Source: Tagaea sp965279565 (lineage in GTDB: Bacteria; Pseudomonadota; Alphaproteobacteria; CACIAM-22H2). Taken from it: a stretch of DNA of 64,000 nucleotides. Positions 26,084-33,882 of this stretch are shown in pieces. The notes beneath the pieces were generated by a model. That model saw only the letters and a program-made list of their open reading frames with translations. It was not told the origin of the DNA and did no database searches. Positions within the stretch are counted from its first letter, which is position 1. Every line of letters starts with the position of its first letter. The stretch spans positions 2,604,001-2,668,000 of the forward strand of contig OZ257249.1 of the NCBI GenBank assembly GCA_965279565.1, given 5' to 3'. The translations under genes were made by a program, and so were the position numbers.

Positions 26084-27472
26084 ATGACCGATCTCGCCCT
26101 GCTTTCCGCTTCCGAGCTCCTGTCCGGATATGCGCGCAAGCGTTTCTCGCCGGTCGAGGTGGCGAAGGCCTGTTTTGCGCGCATCTCCCGCCTCGATCCG
26201 GCCCACAACGCGTTCTGTCTCGTCGACGAAGAGTCGGCGATCGCGTCGGCAAGGGAATCGGAAGCGCGGTGGGTGCGCGGAGAGCCGAAAGGAACGCTCG
26301 ACGGCGTTCCGGCGACGATCAAGGATCTGCTGCTGACGGCCGGTTGGCCGACCCTGCGCGGGTCCAGGCTTGTCGAGCGCGATCAGGCATGGACCGAAGA
26401 CGCGCCAGCGGTCGCGCGGCTGCGCGAGCGCAATGTCGTTCTGCTCGGCAAGACGACGACCCCGGAGTTCGGCTGGAAGGGGATCGGGGATTCACCACTG
26501 ACCGGCATCACCCGGAACCCCTGGGATCCGGGGAAAACGGCAGGAGGGTCGTCGGCAGGTGCGGCCGTCGCCGCGGCCCTCGGCATGGGCGTGCTCCATA
26601 TCGGGACGGATGGCGGCGGGTCGATCCGCATGCCGGCCGGATTTTGCGGAATTTTCGGCCTGAAGCCGACCTATGGCCGCGTGGCGGCCTATCCCGCTTC
26701 GCCGGCGGGCCTGCTCGCACATATCGGCCCGATGACCCGCGGCGTCGAGGATGCCGCGCGGATGATGGAAGCGATCGCGCGACCGGACGTGCGCGACGTC
26801 TTCTCGCTTCCGCCGGACGAAGGTTCCTGGCTGCTCGATCTCGAGAAGGGCGTGGCGGGGCTCCGGATCGGATTCAGCCCGCGGCTGGGAACCGCCATGG
26901 TCGATCCGGAAATCGCGGCGGCGGTCGAGGCCGCTGCGCGCCTGTTCGCCGAACTGGGCGCGATCGTCGAGCCGGCGGAGCCCGAAATGGGCGATGTCCG
27001 CGACGTGTTCTACCGTCTGTGGACGGCCGGCCTTGCCCGGCCGCTCCAGGCCTATTCCCGGGACCGCTGGCGCGAGTGCGATCCCGGACTGGTCGCCACG
27101 ACCGAAGCGGGGATGGCGCTTTCCGCGCAGGACTATCTGGCGGCCGATGCCGCACGCGTACGCGCGACGGAAGCCATGGCGCGCTTCCATCGAAGCTACG
27201 ACCTTCTCCTGACTCCGCAATTGCCGATCACGGCCTTCGCCGCAGGGCAGGATGTGGCGACCCCGGATCAGCGCTACTGGATCGACTGGACGCCTTTCAC
27301 CTACCCGTTCAACATGACGCGTCAGCCGGCGGCGAGCGTTCCGGCCGGCCTGCACTCAAACGGTCTGCCGATGGCGTTCCAGCTTGTCGGGCGCCACTAC
27401 GAAGACCGTCTCGTGATGCGTGCCGCACGGGCATTCGAGCGTGCGCGACCCTGGAAGCTGCCCGCGTCGTGA
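26084..27472 (+). CDS. Amidase-signature family hydrolase
   Basis: 462-residue amidase. The catalytic Lys lies in GVPATIKDLLLTAG, the cis-Ser in KTAGGSSAGAAVAAALGM and the nucleophile Ser in GTDGGGSIRMPAGFCG. The C-terminal half ends GLPMAFQLVGRHYEDRLVMR, the common family ending. It follows a 64-bp divergent gap from the MlrC-like gene and leads into an MFS transporter after 13 bp, suggesting a two-gene operon. Substrate unknown. Confidence 0.88.
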   Translation: MTDLALLSASELLSGYARKRFSPVEVAKACFARISRLDPAHNAFCLVDEESAIASARESEARWVRGEPKGTLDGVPATIKDLLLTAGWPTLRGSRLVERDQAWTEDAPAVARLRERNVVLLGKTTTPEFGWKGIGDSPLTGITRNPWDPGKTAGGSSAGAAVAAALGMGVLHIGTDGGGSIRMPAGFCGIFGLKPTYGRVAAYPASPAGLLAHIGPMTRGVEDAARMMEAIARPDVRDVFSLPPDEGSWLLDLEKGVAGLRIGFSPRLGTAMVDPEIAAAVEAAARLFAELGAIVEPAEPEMGDVRDVFYRLWTAGLARPLQAYSRDRWRECDPGLVATTEAGMALSAQDYLAADAARVRATEAMARFHRSYDLLLTPQLPITAFAAGQDVATPDQRYWIDWTPFTYPFNMTRQPAASVPAGLHSNGLPMAFQLVGRHYEDRLVMRAARAFERARPWKLPAS

Positions 27473-27485
27473 ACGAGGGTTCGAC

Positions 27486-28682
27486 ATGGCGCCGCTGACA
27501 GGCCGTCGCGGCGTGATGGCGCTTGCCGCGACCCAGATCGCCGGATGGGGGTCCACGTACTTCATTCCGGCAATGCTCGTCGCGCCGATCTCGGCCGAAC
27601 TCGACATCCGGCCGCCCGTAGTGTTCTCGGGCGTGACCATCCTGCTCGTCGTCGGCGCCTTTCTCGGGCCGTGGGTCGGCCGCCAGGTCGATCGCGACGG
27701 ACCGCGGAAGATAATGGCTCTTGGTTCGGCGCTGATGGCGGCGGGCCTTTGCGCCCTCGGCTTTTCCCAAGGGATCGCGACCTACGTGCTGGCTTGGGCG
27801 ATCATGGGGCTGGGCACGCCGATGGTCCTAATCCAGACGCCCTTCGCCGCCGCCGCACTTCTGGTGCCGGGGGGTGCACGCCGCGCCATCGGCTTGATGA
27901 CGTTGATCGGAAGCCTGACGACAGTTCTTTTCTTGCCGGCGATGGCCTGGCTCGATGGGGCGCTTGGATGGCGCGGCATCTGCTTCTTGTTCGCGGCCGT
28001 CCAGCTGGTCCTGTGCCTGCCGCTGCATGCAGCGATCGCCGCGCGACCGGTCGCGCGGGACGATCCGGGAAGCTCGCCCGGCGCCGAGGCCGGCGGCATC
28101 GGCGATCCTGTCCTGCGGCGCCAGGCGTTCTGGACGATGGCCGTGGCGTTCTCCTGCATCGGGTTCGTCACATGGGGGCTGCCGCTCCACCTCGTCGAGA
28201 TATCGCGCGCCTTCGGCCAGTCGGCCGCCGTCTCGGTGGCGGCCGGGGCCATTCTGGGACCGGCCCAGATGGCCGCGCGCGCAATCGAGACCGCCTTCGG
28301 CCAGCGGATCCCGATTCTCGACATCGGCTCCATCAGCCTTGCGGTGATCGCCGCCGCGCTGTTGCTGCCGCTCCTGCTCGGCGGAACGTCAACATCGATC
28401 ATGCTGATGGTGATCGGCTATGGGCTCGGGGCGGGCGTGAACACGATCGTCCGGGCGGTGGCGCCGCTCGTCGTCTTCGGGCGCGCGGGTTACGCCACGG
28501 TTCTCGGGAAGATGGGGCTGCCGATGAACCTGGTCTTCGCGACCGCACCGTTCGTGATCGCCGCGGCCATCGAGGCGGGCGGGCCGGCGGCAGGCGTCGC
28601 GCTCTGTGCCGTCGCCACGCTCGTTTCGCTGGCGGGGATGCTCGTTCTCCGCCGGATTGCCGGCGGCCTGATGCTTCAGTAA
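27486..28682 (+). CDS. MFS transporter
   Basis: 398 residues, about 12 hydrophobic segments. The first loop carries the MFS motif A variant GPWVGRQVDRDGPRKIM after helix 2, and the segment near helix 7 starts LRRQAFWTMAVAFSCIGFVT. I chose the ATG at 27486, since GAGGG lies 6 nt upstream and hydrophobicity begins shortly after; an upstream in-frame start would overlap the amidase. Probably exports or imports a small organic compound related to the amidase upstream. It ends by a 7-bp convergent overlap with the next minus-strand gene. Confidence 0.84.
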   Translation: MAPLTGRRGVMALAATQIAGWGSTYFIPAMLVAPISAELDIRPPVVFSGVTILLVVGAFLGPWVGRQVDRDGPRKIMALGSALMAAGLCALGFSQGIATYVLAWAIMGLGTPMVLIQTPFAAAALLVPGGARRAIGLMTLIGSLTTVLFLPAMAWLDGALGWRGICFLFAAVQLVLCLPLHAAIAARPVARDDPGSSPGAEAGGIGDPVLRRQAFWTMAVAFSCIGFVTWGLPLHLVEISRAFGQSAAVSVAAGAILGPAQMAARAIETAFGQRIPILDIGSISLAVIAAALLLPLLLGGTSTSIMLMVIGYGLGAGVNTIVRAVAPLVVFGRAGYATVLGKMGLPMNLVFATAPFVIAAAIEAGGPAAGVALCAVATLVSLAGMLVLRRIAGGLMLQ

Positions 28683-29296
28683 AGCGACGTCGCGACCCGC
28701 GCCGGAAGTTCGGCATCGTAGGCGCGCCCGTCGAAACGGTCCTTGCTAAGCGCTTCGAGGATTTCACCCGTGCTCGGCAGCGTCTCGCGCGCAAGATGCT
28801 TGCCGGGATTCCAGAGATCGGCGCGCACGACGGCGCGCGAGCACTGGAAATAGACGCGTTCGATCGTCACGACGAGGACGGAACGCGGCGGCTTGCCGTC
28901 GACCGAGAAACGATCGAGAAGCGCCGGATCGACGGAGATCTTCGCCCGGCCGTTGATGCGCAATGTCTCGCCGATGCCAGGAATCAGGAAAAGCAGCGCG
29001 ACGCGCGGATCGGCGACGATGTTGCGCAGCGTGTCGATGCGGTTGTTGCCGCGCCTGTCGGGCAGCAGGAGCGTATGGGAGCCCTCGACCGTAACGAAGC
29101 CGGCGACATCCCCGCGCGGGCTAACGTCGAGACCTTCCGTTCCCGCACTCGCCAGTGCCACGAACGGTGCCGCTTCGACGAACGCACGATAATGCGCGTT
29201 GAGATGGTCGATTTCCTTGTCGATGGATCGGGGAACAGCCTTGCCGTAGATGGCCTCCAGCCGCGCCAGGTCCGTCACGTCATGGGGATTCGTCAT
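28676..29296 (-). CDS. Pyridoxamine 5'-phosphate oxidase-like FMN-binding protein
   Basis: 206 residues with the split-barrel flavin-binding fold. Recognisable parts are PFVALASAGTEGLDVSPRGD, VEGSHTLLLPDRRGNNRIDTL and NIVADPRVALLFLIPGIGETLRING, the pattern of the MSMEG_1061/PPOX family often annotated as pyridoxamine 5'-phosphate oxidase family protein. The ATG at 29296 overlaps the stop of the Nudix gene (ATGA). True PdxH activity is unlikely; a general flavin- or haem-dependent stress role is the safer guess. Confidence 0.82.
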   Translation of the reverse strand: MTNPHDVTDLARLEAIYGKAVPRSIDKEIDHLNAHYRAFVEAAPFVALASAGTEGLDVSPRGDVAGFVTVEGSHTLLLPDRRGNNRIDTLRNIVADPRVALLFLIPGIGETLRINGRAKISVDPALLDRFSVDGKPPRSVLVVTIERVYFQCSRAVVRADLWNPGKHLARETLPSTGEILEALSKDRFDGRAYDAELPARVATSLY

Positions 29297-29847
29297 TCGG
29301 GGCTCCATTGGAGCAGGGCGCGGGCCGTGATGGCCGCATGGGCGAGAACATGAAACCGGTTCTCGTTCAGGATCGCCGCGATCTCGGCCCGGGTAAACCG
29401 GACCAGTTCCTGTTCCTCGAGGTCGCCGGAATTGGGTTCGGCAACCGGCCGGCAGTTCCTTGCGATGAACATGTGGCACATGGCACCCCGGACATTGGCG
29501 CCCGTCAGGTACGAGCCGATCGCCTCGATCGACGCCGCCGAATGCCCGGTTTCCTCGAGCAGTTCGCGCCGCGCGGCTTCGGCGGGCGTCTCGCCCGCAT
29601 CGATGCCGCCGCCGGGGAATCCGATCACGATCTCGCCCGCACCGTGCCGGTAGCTCCGGATAGCGAGCACGCGCCCGTCTTCCAGAATCGGGAACAGCAT
29701 CGAATAGTCCGGAAGCAGGACGCGATGGAAGCTCTCGACGATCCGACCGTTGGGCAACTCGATCCGGTCGTCGATCACGCGCACCCAAGGCGGCGACGCG
29801 TAGACCTCGCGCGACGACAGCGTTTTCCAGAGACGCAGGTCCTTCAT
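29293..29847 (-). CDS. Nudix hydrolase
   Basis: 184 residues with a clear Nudix box, GGGIDAGETPAEAARRELLE followed by ETGHS, fitting GX5EX7REUXEEXGU. The N-terminal YASPPWVRVIDDRIELPNG resembles the ADP-ribose pyrophosphatase/NudF group. A metal-dependent hydrolysis of an X-linked nucleoside diphosphate is expected. It is translationally coupled to the FMN-binding gene downstream and lies 10 bp after the gamma-glutamyltransferase gene. Confidence 0.88.
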   Translation of the reverse strand: MKDLRLWKTLSSREVYASPPWVRVIDDRIELPNGRIVESFHRVLLPDYSMLFPILEDGRVLAIRSYRHGAGEIVIGFPGGGIDAGETPAEAARRELLEETGHSAASIEAIGSYLTGANVRGAMCHMFIARNCRPVAEPNSGDLEEQELVRFTRAEIAAILNENRFHVLAHAAITARALLQWSPE

Positions 29848-29857
29848 GCGGGCGCCC

Positions 29858-31426
29858 TCAGCCCGGAAGGGCGGCCGACCAGGGGCTCATCGGGTCGGAC
29901 ATTCCCGTCCGGCCGCCGGTCGCCGGATCGATGAGCACGGCCGACGGGCACGCGTAACTCGCCGGGAAGACCGTGTGCTCGGCGGCCCGGACCTGGAACC
30001 GTGCGGCGAGTGCGGTCTGGATGTCGATCGGCAGGCGCGGGTCATACTCGACGAGATCGCCGCCCGACACGTCGATGCGCGGCTGGTGGAACGCGGTCTC
30101 GAGATCCATCCCGTGGTCGACGACGAACGAAAGCAGCTGCGCGACGGACGGAAGGATGCGCCGCCCGCCCGATGCGCCGATCGAGATCCATGGCTTGCCG
30201 TCCTTCGACACGATCGTCGGGCACATGTTCGTGAGCGGACGCTTGCCCGGCGCCAGCGAGTTGGGCCGGCCCGGGCGCGGATCGAACCACATGATGCCGT
30301 TGTTCATCAGGATGCCGGTCCGCGGCAGGACGAGGCGACTGCCGAACGACGACAGCAGCGTCTGCGTGAGCGCCACGACATTGCCGTGCCGGTCGACGAC
30401 GTTGAGATGCGTCGTGCTCGTCGCCGGGCCTTGTGCAGCGGGCGTGCCGGCGAGGCGCTCGGCATAGGCCTGCTGGAGTGCTTCGGAATAGGCGACGAAG
30501 CTGGCGGCATCGACGCCGAAGGGGCGGAACAGCATCGGGCTCAGGAGTTCGAGTACACGCGCAAGCGTCGGACCGGCTGTCCCGGCCGGCGCGCAGGCGA
30601 AATCCGCCCCGCGATAGCGCGCCATGAACGGCTCGACGAGACGGGCACGATAGCCGGCAAGATCGTCGCGCGTCATCACGCCGCCCAGCGCCTGGATGTC
30701 CTCGGCGATGTCGGCCGCCAGATTGCCCTCGTAGAAATCGCGCGCACCCTTGAGCTGGAGGCGCCGGATCGTCGCGGCGAGATTGCCCATGTCGAGATAA
30801 CCCTGCGCCACGCCGCTCTCGGTCGACGGCGGCAGCCCGCCGGGCAGATAGATGTCGCGCGAGGACGGATAGCGATTGAGGTCGCGCGCACCGGCCGCAA
30901 CCTTCAGGGTCGTCCAGAAATCGATCGGGAGACCGCGGTCGGCGAGGCGCGCCGCCGGTTCGAGGATCGTTTCCCACGGCATGGTGCCGAAGCGCTCGAG
31001 AGCGAGGGCAAGGCCGTCGACCTGACCGGGAACCGCGACCGACAGCGGCCCATGGACGTTCCGATTGCCTTCGACCTCCGGCCACCCGAAGAGATCGCCG
31101 CCTTGCCGTCCCGTCAGCGGGAAATGCTTCGGGTCGAGCTTGGCAGGGGCCTGTGGCCCGAAATCGATGACCTGCACCTTTCCGGTGTCCGCTGGGCGGT
31201 ACATCAGGAAGCCGATGCCGCCGAGGCCGCTGTTCCAGGGTTCCGCCGTCGCGAGCGCAAAGGATGCCGCGACGGCCGCGTCGACGGCATTGCCGCCCTG
31301 TCCGAGGATATCGGCCCCGATCTCCATCGCGGCGCGGGCCTGCCCCGAAATGACGCCGCCGATCGCCGATCCTGCGCCGGGCTTGCGGATCGTCAGGTTC
31401 TGGACGCTGTGGGGACGCGGTCTCAT
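29858..31426 (-). CDS. Gamma-glutamyltransferase family protein
   Basis: 522 residues, Ntn-hydrolase of the gamma-glutamyltranspeptidase family. The N-terminal SGQARAAMEIGADILGQGGN and AVDAAVAASFALATAEPWNS match the large subunit, and the autoprocessing Thr lies in TSTTHLNVVDRHGNVVALTQ, followed by NNGIMWFDPRPGRPNS and GKRPLTNMCPTIV of the small subunit. No obvious signal peptide, so possibly cytoplasmic as in some GGT-like acylases. It overlaps the MarR gene stop by 4 bp. May act on glutathione conjugates or on gamma-glutamyl or acyl amides. Confidence 0.87.
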   Translation of the reverse strand: MRPRPHSVQNLTIRKPGAGSAIGGVISGQARAAMEIGADILGQGGNAVDAAVAASFALATAEPWNSGLGGIGFLMYRPADTGKVQVIDFGPQAPAKLDPKHFPLTGRQGGDLFGWPEVEGNRNVHGPLSVAVPGQVDGLALALERFGTMPWETILEPAARLADRGLPIDFWTTLKVAAGARDLNRYPSSRDIYLPGGLPPSTESGVAQGYLDMGNLAATIRRLQLKGARDFYEGNLAADIAEDIQALGGVMTRDDLAGYRARLVEPFMARYRGADFACAPAGTAGPTLARVLELLSPMLFRPFGVDAASFVAYSEALQQAYAERLAGTPAAQGPATSTTHLNVVDRHGNVVALTQTLLSSFGSRLVLPRTGILMNNGIMWFDPRPGRPNSLAPGKRPLTNMCPTIVSKDGKPWISIGASGGRRILPSVAQLLSFVVDHGMDLETAFHQPRIDVSGGDLVEYDPRLPIDIQTALAARFQVRAAEHTVFPASYACPSAVLIDPATGGRTGMSDPMSPWSAALPG

Positions 31427-31854
31427 CGTGTTTCGCTCCGGCGCAATAGGTCTTCGAGAATGCGCTTCACCTTAACGACTTCCGTCGCCGAATAGGAGGC
31501 CAGACATGCGCGTTCGTGCGCTTTTGCCCGCACGAGGAGCGGCCGCACCTTCTTCTTCCCTTCGGCGGAGATGCGGACAAGCGTACGCCGCCGGTCTGCG
31601 GGATCCGTGCGAAGCTCGACAAGCCGGGCGCGTGTCATACGGGCAAGCAGCTTCGTGAGCGTCGGTTGCTGGAAAAGGACGATCCGGGCGAGGGCGCCGA
31701 CGCTGAGCGAGTCGCCGTCCGAAAGCGTGGCCAGGACGCGCCAGTTGGCGACCGAAAATCCATAGGGGCGCAACTGCCTGTGGAACTCCCGGCTGACCCT
31801 CTCGCTGGCGGCGGCAAGCAGGTAGGACAGGTATCCATCGACGAATTTCGGCAT
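31423..31854 (-). CDS. MarR family transcriptional regulator
   Basis: 143 residues. The winged helix core is LSVGALARIVLFQQPTLTKLLARM, followed by the wing DPADRRRTLVRISAEGKKK, a clear MarR pattern. An earlier ATG at 31881 would add 9 residues but would collide with the divergent gene start. It sits upstream of and overlapping the gamma-glutamyltransferase gene, and diverges from the hydrolase-dehydrogenase-ligase operon; a MarR repressor of one or both transcripts is likely. The ligand could be an aromatic or acyl compound, by family tendency. Confidence 0.86.
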   Translation of the reverse strand: MPKFVDGYLSYLLAAASERVSREFHRQLRPYGFSVANWRVLATLSDGDSLSVGALARIVLFQQPTLTKLLARMTRARLVELRTDPADRRRTLVRISAEGKKKVRPLLVRAKAHERACLASYSATEVVKVKRILEDLLRRSETR

Positions 31855-31861
31855 GCCCGAA

Positions 31862-31881
31862 TTATATGCCGTTTCATGCAA
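31862..31881. promoter_or_regulatory. Possible MarR operator between divergent genes
   Basis: Imperfect dyad TTATATG (31862-31868) and CATGCAA (31875-31881) with a 6-bp spacer lies in the roughly 40-bp gap between the MarR gene and the hydrolase gene. The spacing and AT-rich arms fit MarR operators, but two mismatches make this tentative. Confidence 0.3.
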
Positions 31882-31895
31882 TCGAAAGAAGGGTT

Positions 31896-32699
31896 ATGAT
31901 TTCCGGCATGGGAGACACTCCGATACCAGCCGTCTATGCGACAGGCGAGGGTGCGCCGCTCGTGCTGCTGCACGGCGTCGGAACCGATCATCGGGCATTC
32001 CGGCCGCAATCGATCCGCCTTGCCCGTCGGTTCCGCGTTCTGGCGTGGGACATGCCCGGATACGGATGCTCGCCGCCGCTCGATCCGATGGACTGGAACG
32101 GGCTCGCCGATGCGTTGGCCCGCATGCTCGACCGCGCCGGAATCGACACTGCGCATGTTCTCGGCCATTCGATCGGCGGGATGGTCGCGCAGGTTTTCGC
32201 CGTCCGCCATGCGTCGCGGGTGCGCTCGCTGATCCTTTCGGCGACGAGCCCGGCCTTCGGGCGTCCCGACGGCGAATGGCAGCGCGAGTTCGTGCGCCAG
32301 CGGCTCGCCCCGCTCGAAACCGGCAAGAAGATGGCCGATCTTGCCGAAGCGACCGTCGAGAGCCTGATGGGGCCGAAAGCGAGTGCTGCGGCGCGCGCCT
32401 ACGCGCAGACCTGCGTCGGCGAAGTTCCGGTCGCCGCGTTCGCAGCGGCGATCCGCCTGATCGTCACGTTCGACGGCAGGGCGGATCTGGCGCGGATCGC
32501 CTGTCCGACCCTGCTGCTGGCCGGATCGCACGACACGAACGCGCCGGTCGCGATGATGGAGAAGATGGCCCAGAAGATCCCCGGTGCGGTGTTCAAGGTT
32601 CTCTCCGACTGCGGGCATCTGGCCAACCTAGAAGACCCGGACGCGTTCGATGCCGTGGTCCTGGCGTTTCTCGATTCAGTGGAGCCCCGACATGCTTGA
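31896..32699 (+). CDS. Alpha/beta hydrolase
   Basis: 267 residues. The oxyanion strand is VLLHGVGTDHRAF, the nucleophile elbow GHSIGG (HVLGHSIGGMVAQVF), the acid Asp in LLLAGSHDTNAPV and the His in VLSDCGHLANLEDP, so the triad Ser-Asp-His is complete. The ATG at 31896 follows AAGAAGGG closely; a later Met at 31908 is possible. Stop overlaps the start of the acyl-CoA dehydrogenase by 8 bp. The operon suggests a lactonase, esterase or thioesterase in degradation of a carboxylic acid. Confidence 0.86.
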   Translation: MISGMGDTPIPAVYATGEGAPLVLLHGVGTDHRAFRPQSIRLARRFRVLAWDMPGYGCSPPLDPMDWNGLADALARMLDRAGIDTAHVLGHSIGGMVAQVFAVRHASRVRSLILSATSPAFGRPDGEWQREFVRQRLAPLETGKKMADLAEATVESLMGPKASAAARAYAQTCVGEVPVAAFAAAIRLIVTFDGRADLARIACPTLLLAGSHDTNAPVAMMEKMAQKIPGAVFKVLSDCGHLANLEDPDAFDAVVLAFLDSVEPRHA

Positions 32700-33882
32700 C
32701 GAACTGCTCGACAGGGTCGCGACACTGGGGCGCGAGAAATTCGCGCCGCGTGCCGAGCGTTACGACCGGGAGGCGAGCTTCCCCTTCGAGAACTATGCCG
32801 ATCTGCGCGAAGCCGGCCTGCTCGGCCTCTGCGTTCCGAAGCGGTATGGCGGCCTTGGTGCGGACTTCGCGACCTACTGCCGCGTGGCGGCCGAGATGGG
32901 ACGCTGGTGCGGTGCGACCGCATTGACCTTCAATATGCACGCCTGTTCGGCTCTCTGGACCGGGCCGCTTGCCGACGATCTCGACATGACGGATGCGCAG
33001 CGCGCCGAACTGGAGAAGCTTCGCGCCGGCCACTATCGCCGGATCATCGAGGAGGGCGCCATCTACGCGCAGCCTTTCTCCGAAGGTTCCGCGGCGGCGG
33101 CGGGCAAGGCGCCGTTCGGCACGCTGGCTGCCAAGGCCGATGGCGGGTGGATCATCAACGGCAAGAAGATATTCGCGTCGCTGTCGGGCGCGGCCGACTA
33201 CTACGGCATCCTGTGCACCGAAGATCGCGCGGACCGCTCGATGCGGGACACGCTCTACATGGCCGTTCCGAAGGAAGCGCCCGGCCTGACGATCACCGGC
33301 GACTGGGATCCGCTCGGGATGCGCGGAACGGTATCGCGCACGTTGATCCTGAAGGACGTGTTCGTCGCGGACGACGCGCAGCTTCTCCCGCGCGGGCTCT
33401 ATTTCAAGGCGGCCTCCGCCTGGCCGCACATGTTCATGACGCTTTCGCCGACCTATATGGGCATCGCGCAGGCCGCCTACGATTTCACGGTCCAGTATCT
33501 GCGCGGCGAAACACCCGGCCAGCCGCCGATCAAGCGGCGCATGTATCCGACCAAGCAGATCGCCGTGGCGGAGATGTACATAAAACTCGCGCAGACGAGG
33601 GCCCTGTTCGAGCGGACGATCGACGCCGCCAAGGTCAATCCGTCGAAACGCGAGCGGCTGGATGCCTATGCCGCGCAGTACACGATCATGGAGAACGCGA
33701 ACGACCTCTGTCGTCTCGCGATCCGGACGTGTGGCGGCCAGTCGATGCTGAAGTCGCTGCCTCTCGAACGGCTCTATCGCGACAGCCGTTGCGGTTCGCT
33801 GATGCTGCCTTGGACGGCCGAGTTGTGCCTCGACCGTCTCGGGCGCGAAGCGCTCTACGAAGCCGGCGAGACCGACGCGTGA
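32692..33882 (+). CDS. Acyl-CoA dehydrogenase
   Basis: 396 residues with the three-domain acyl-CoA dehydrogenase layout. N-terminal helices have LREAGLLGLCVPKRYGGLGA; the middle beta domain has YAQPFSEGSAAAAGKAPFGT and GGWIINGKKIFASLSGAADYY. The C-terminal helical domain ends LYRDSRCGSLMLPWTAELCL. FAD-dependent alpha-beta desaturation of an acyl-CoA is expected. It overlaps the hydrolase by 8 bp and the ligase by GTGA, so the three are translated as one unit. Chain-length preference cannot be read. Confidence 0.87.
   Translation: MLDELLDRVATLGREKFAPRAERYDREASFPFENYADLREAGLLGLCVPKRYGGLGADFATYCRVAAEMGRWCGATALTFNMHACSALWTGPLADDLDMTDAQRAELEKLRAGHYRRIIEEGAIYAQPFSEGSAAAAGKAPFGTLAAKADGGWIINGKKIFASLSGAADYYGILCTEDRADRSMRDTLYMAVPKEAPGLTITGDWDPLGMRGTVSRTLILKDVFVADDAQLLPRGLYFKAASAWPHMFMTLSPTYMGIAQAAYDFTVQYLRGETPGQPPIKRRMYPTKQIAVAEMYIKLAQTRALFERTIDAAKVNPSKRERLDAYAAQYTIMENANDLCRLAIRTCGGQSMLKSLPLERLYRDSRCGSLMLPWTAELCLDRLGREALYEAGETDA

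Noticed and set aside
24367..27498. Plus-strand ORF of 1043 codons
   Set aside because: It crosses the MlrC-like gene in antisense and then the amidase in another frame; composition is Arg-rich and no motif is seen.
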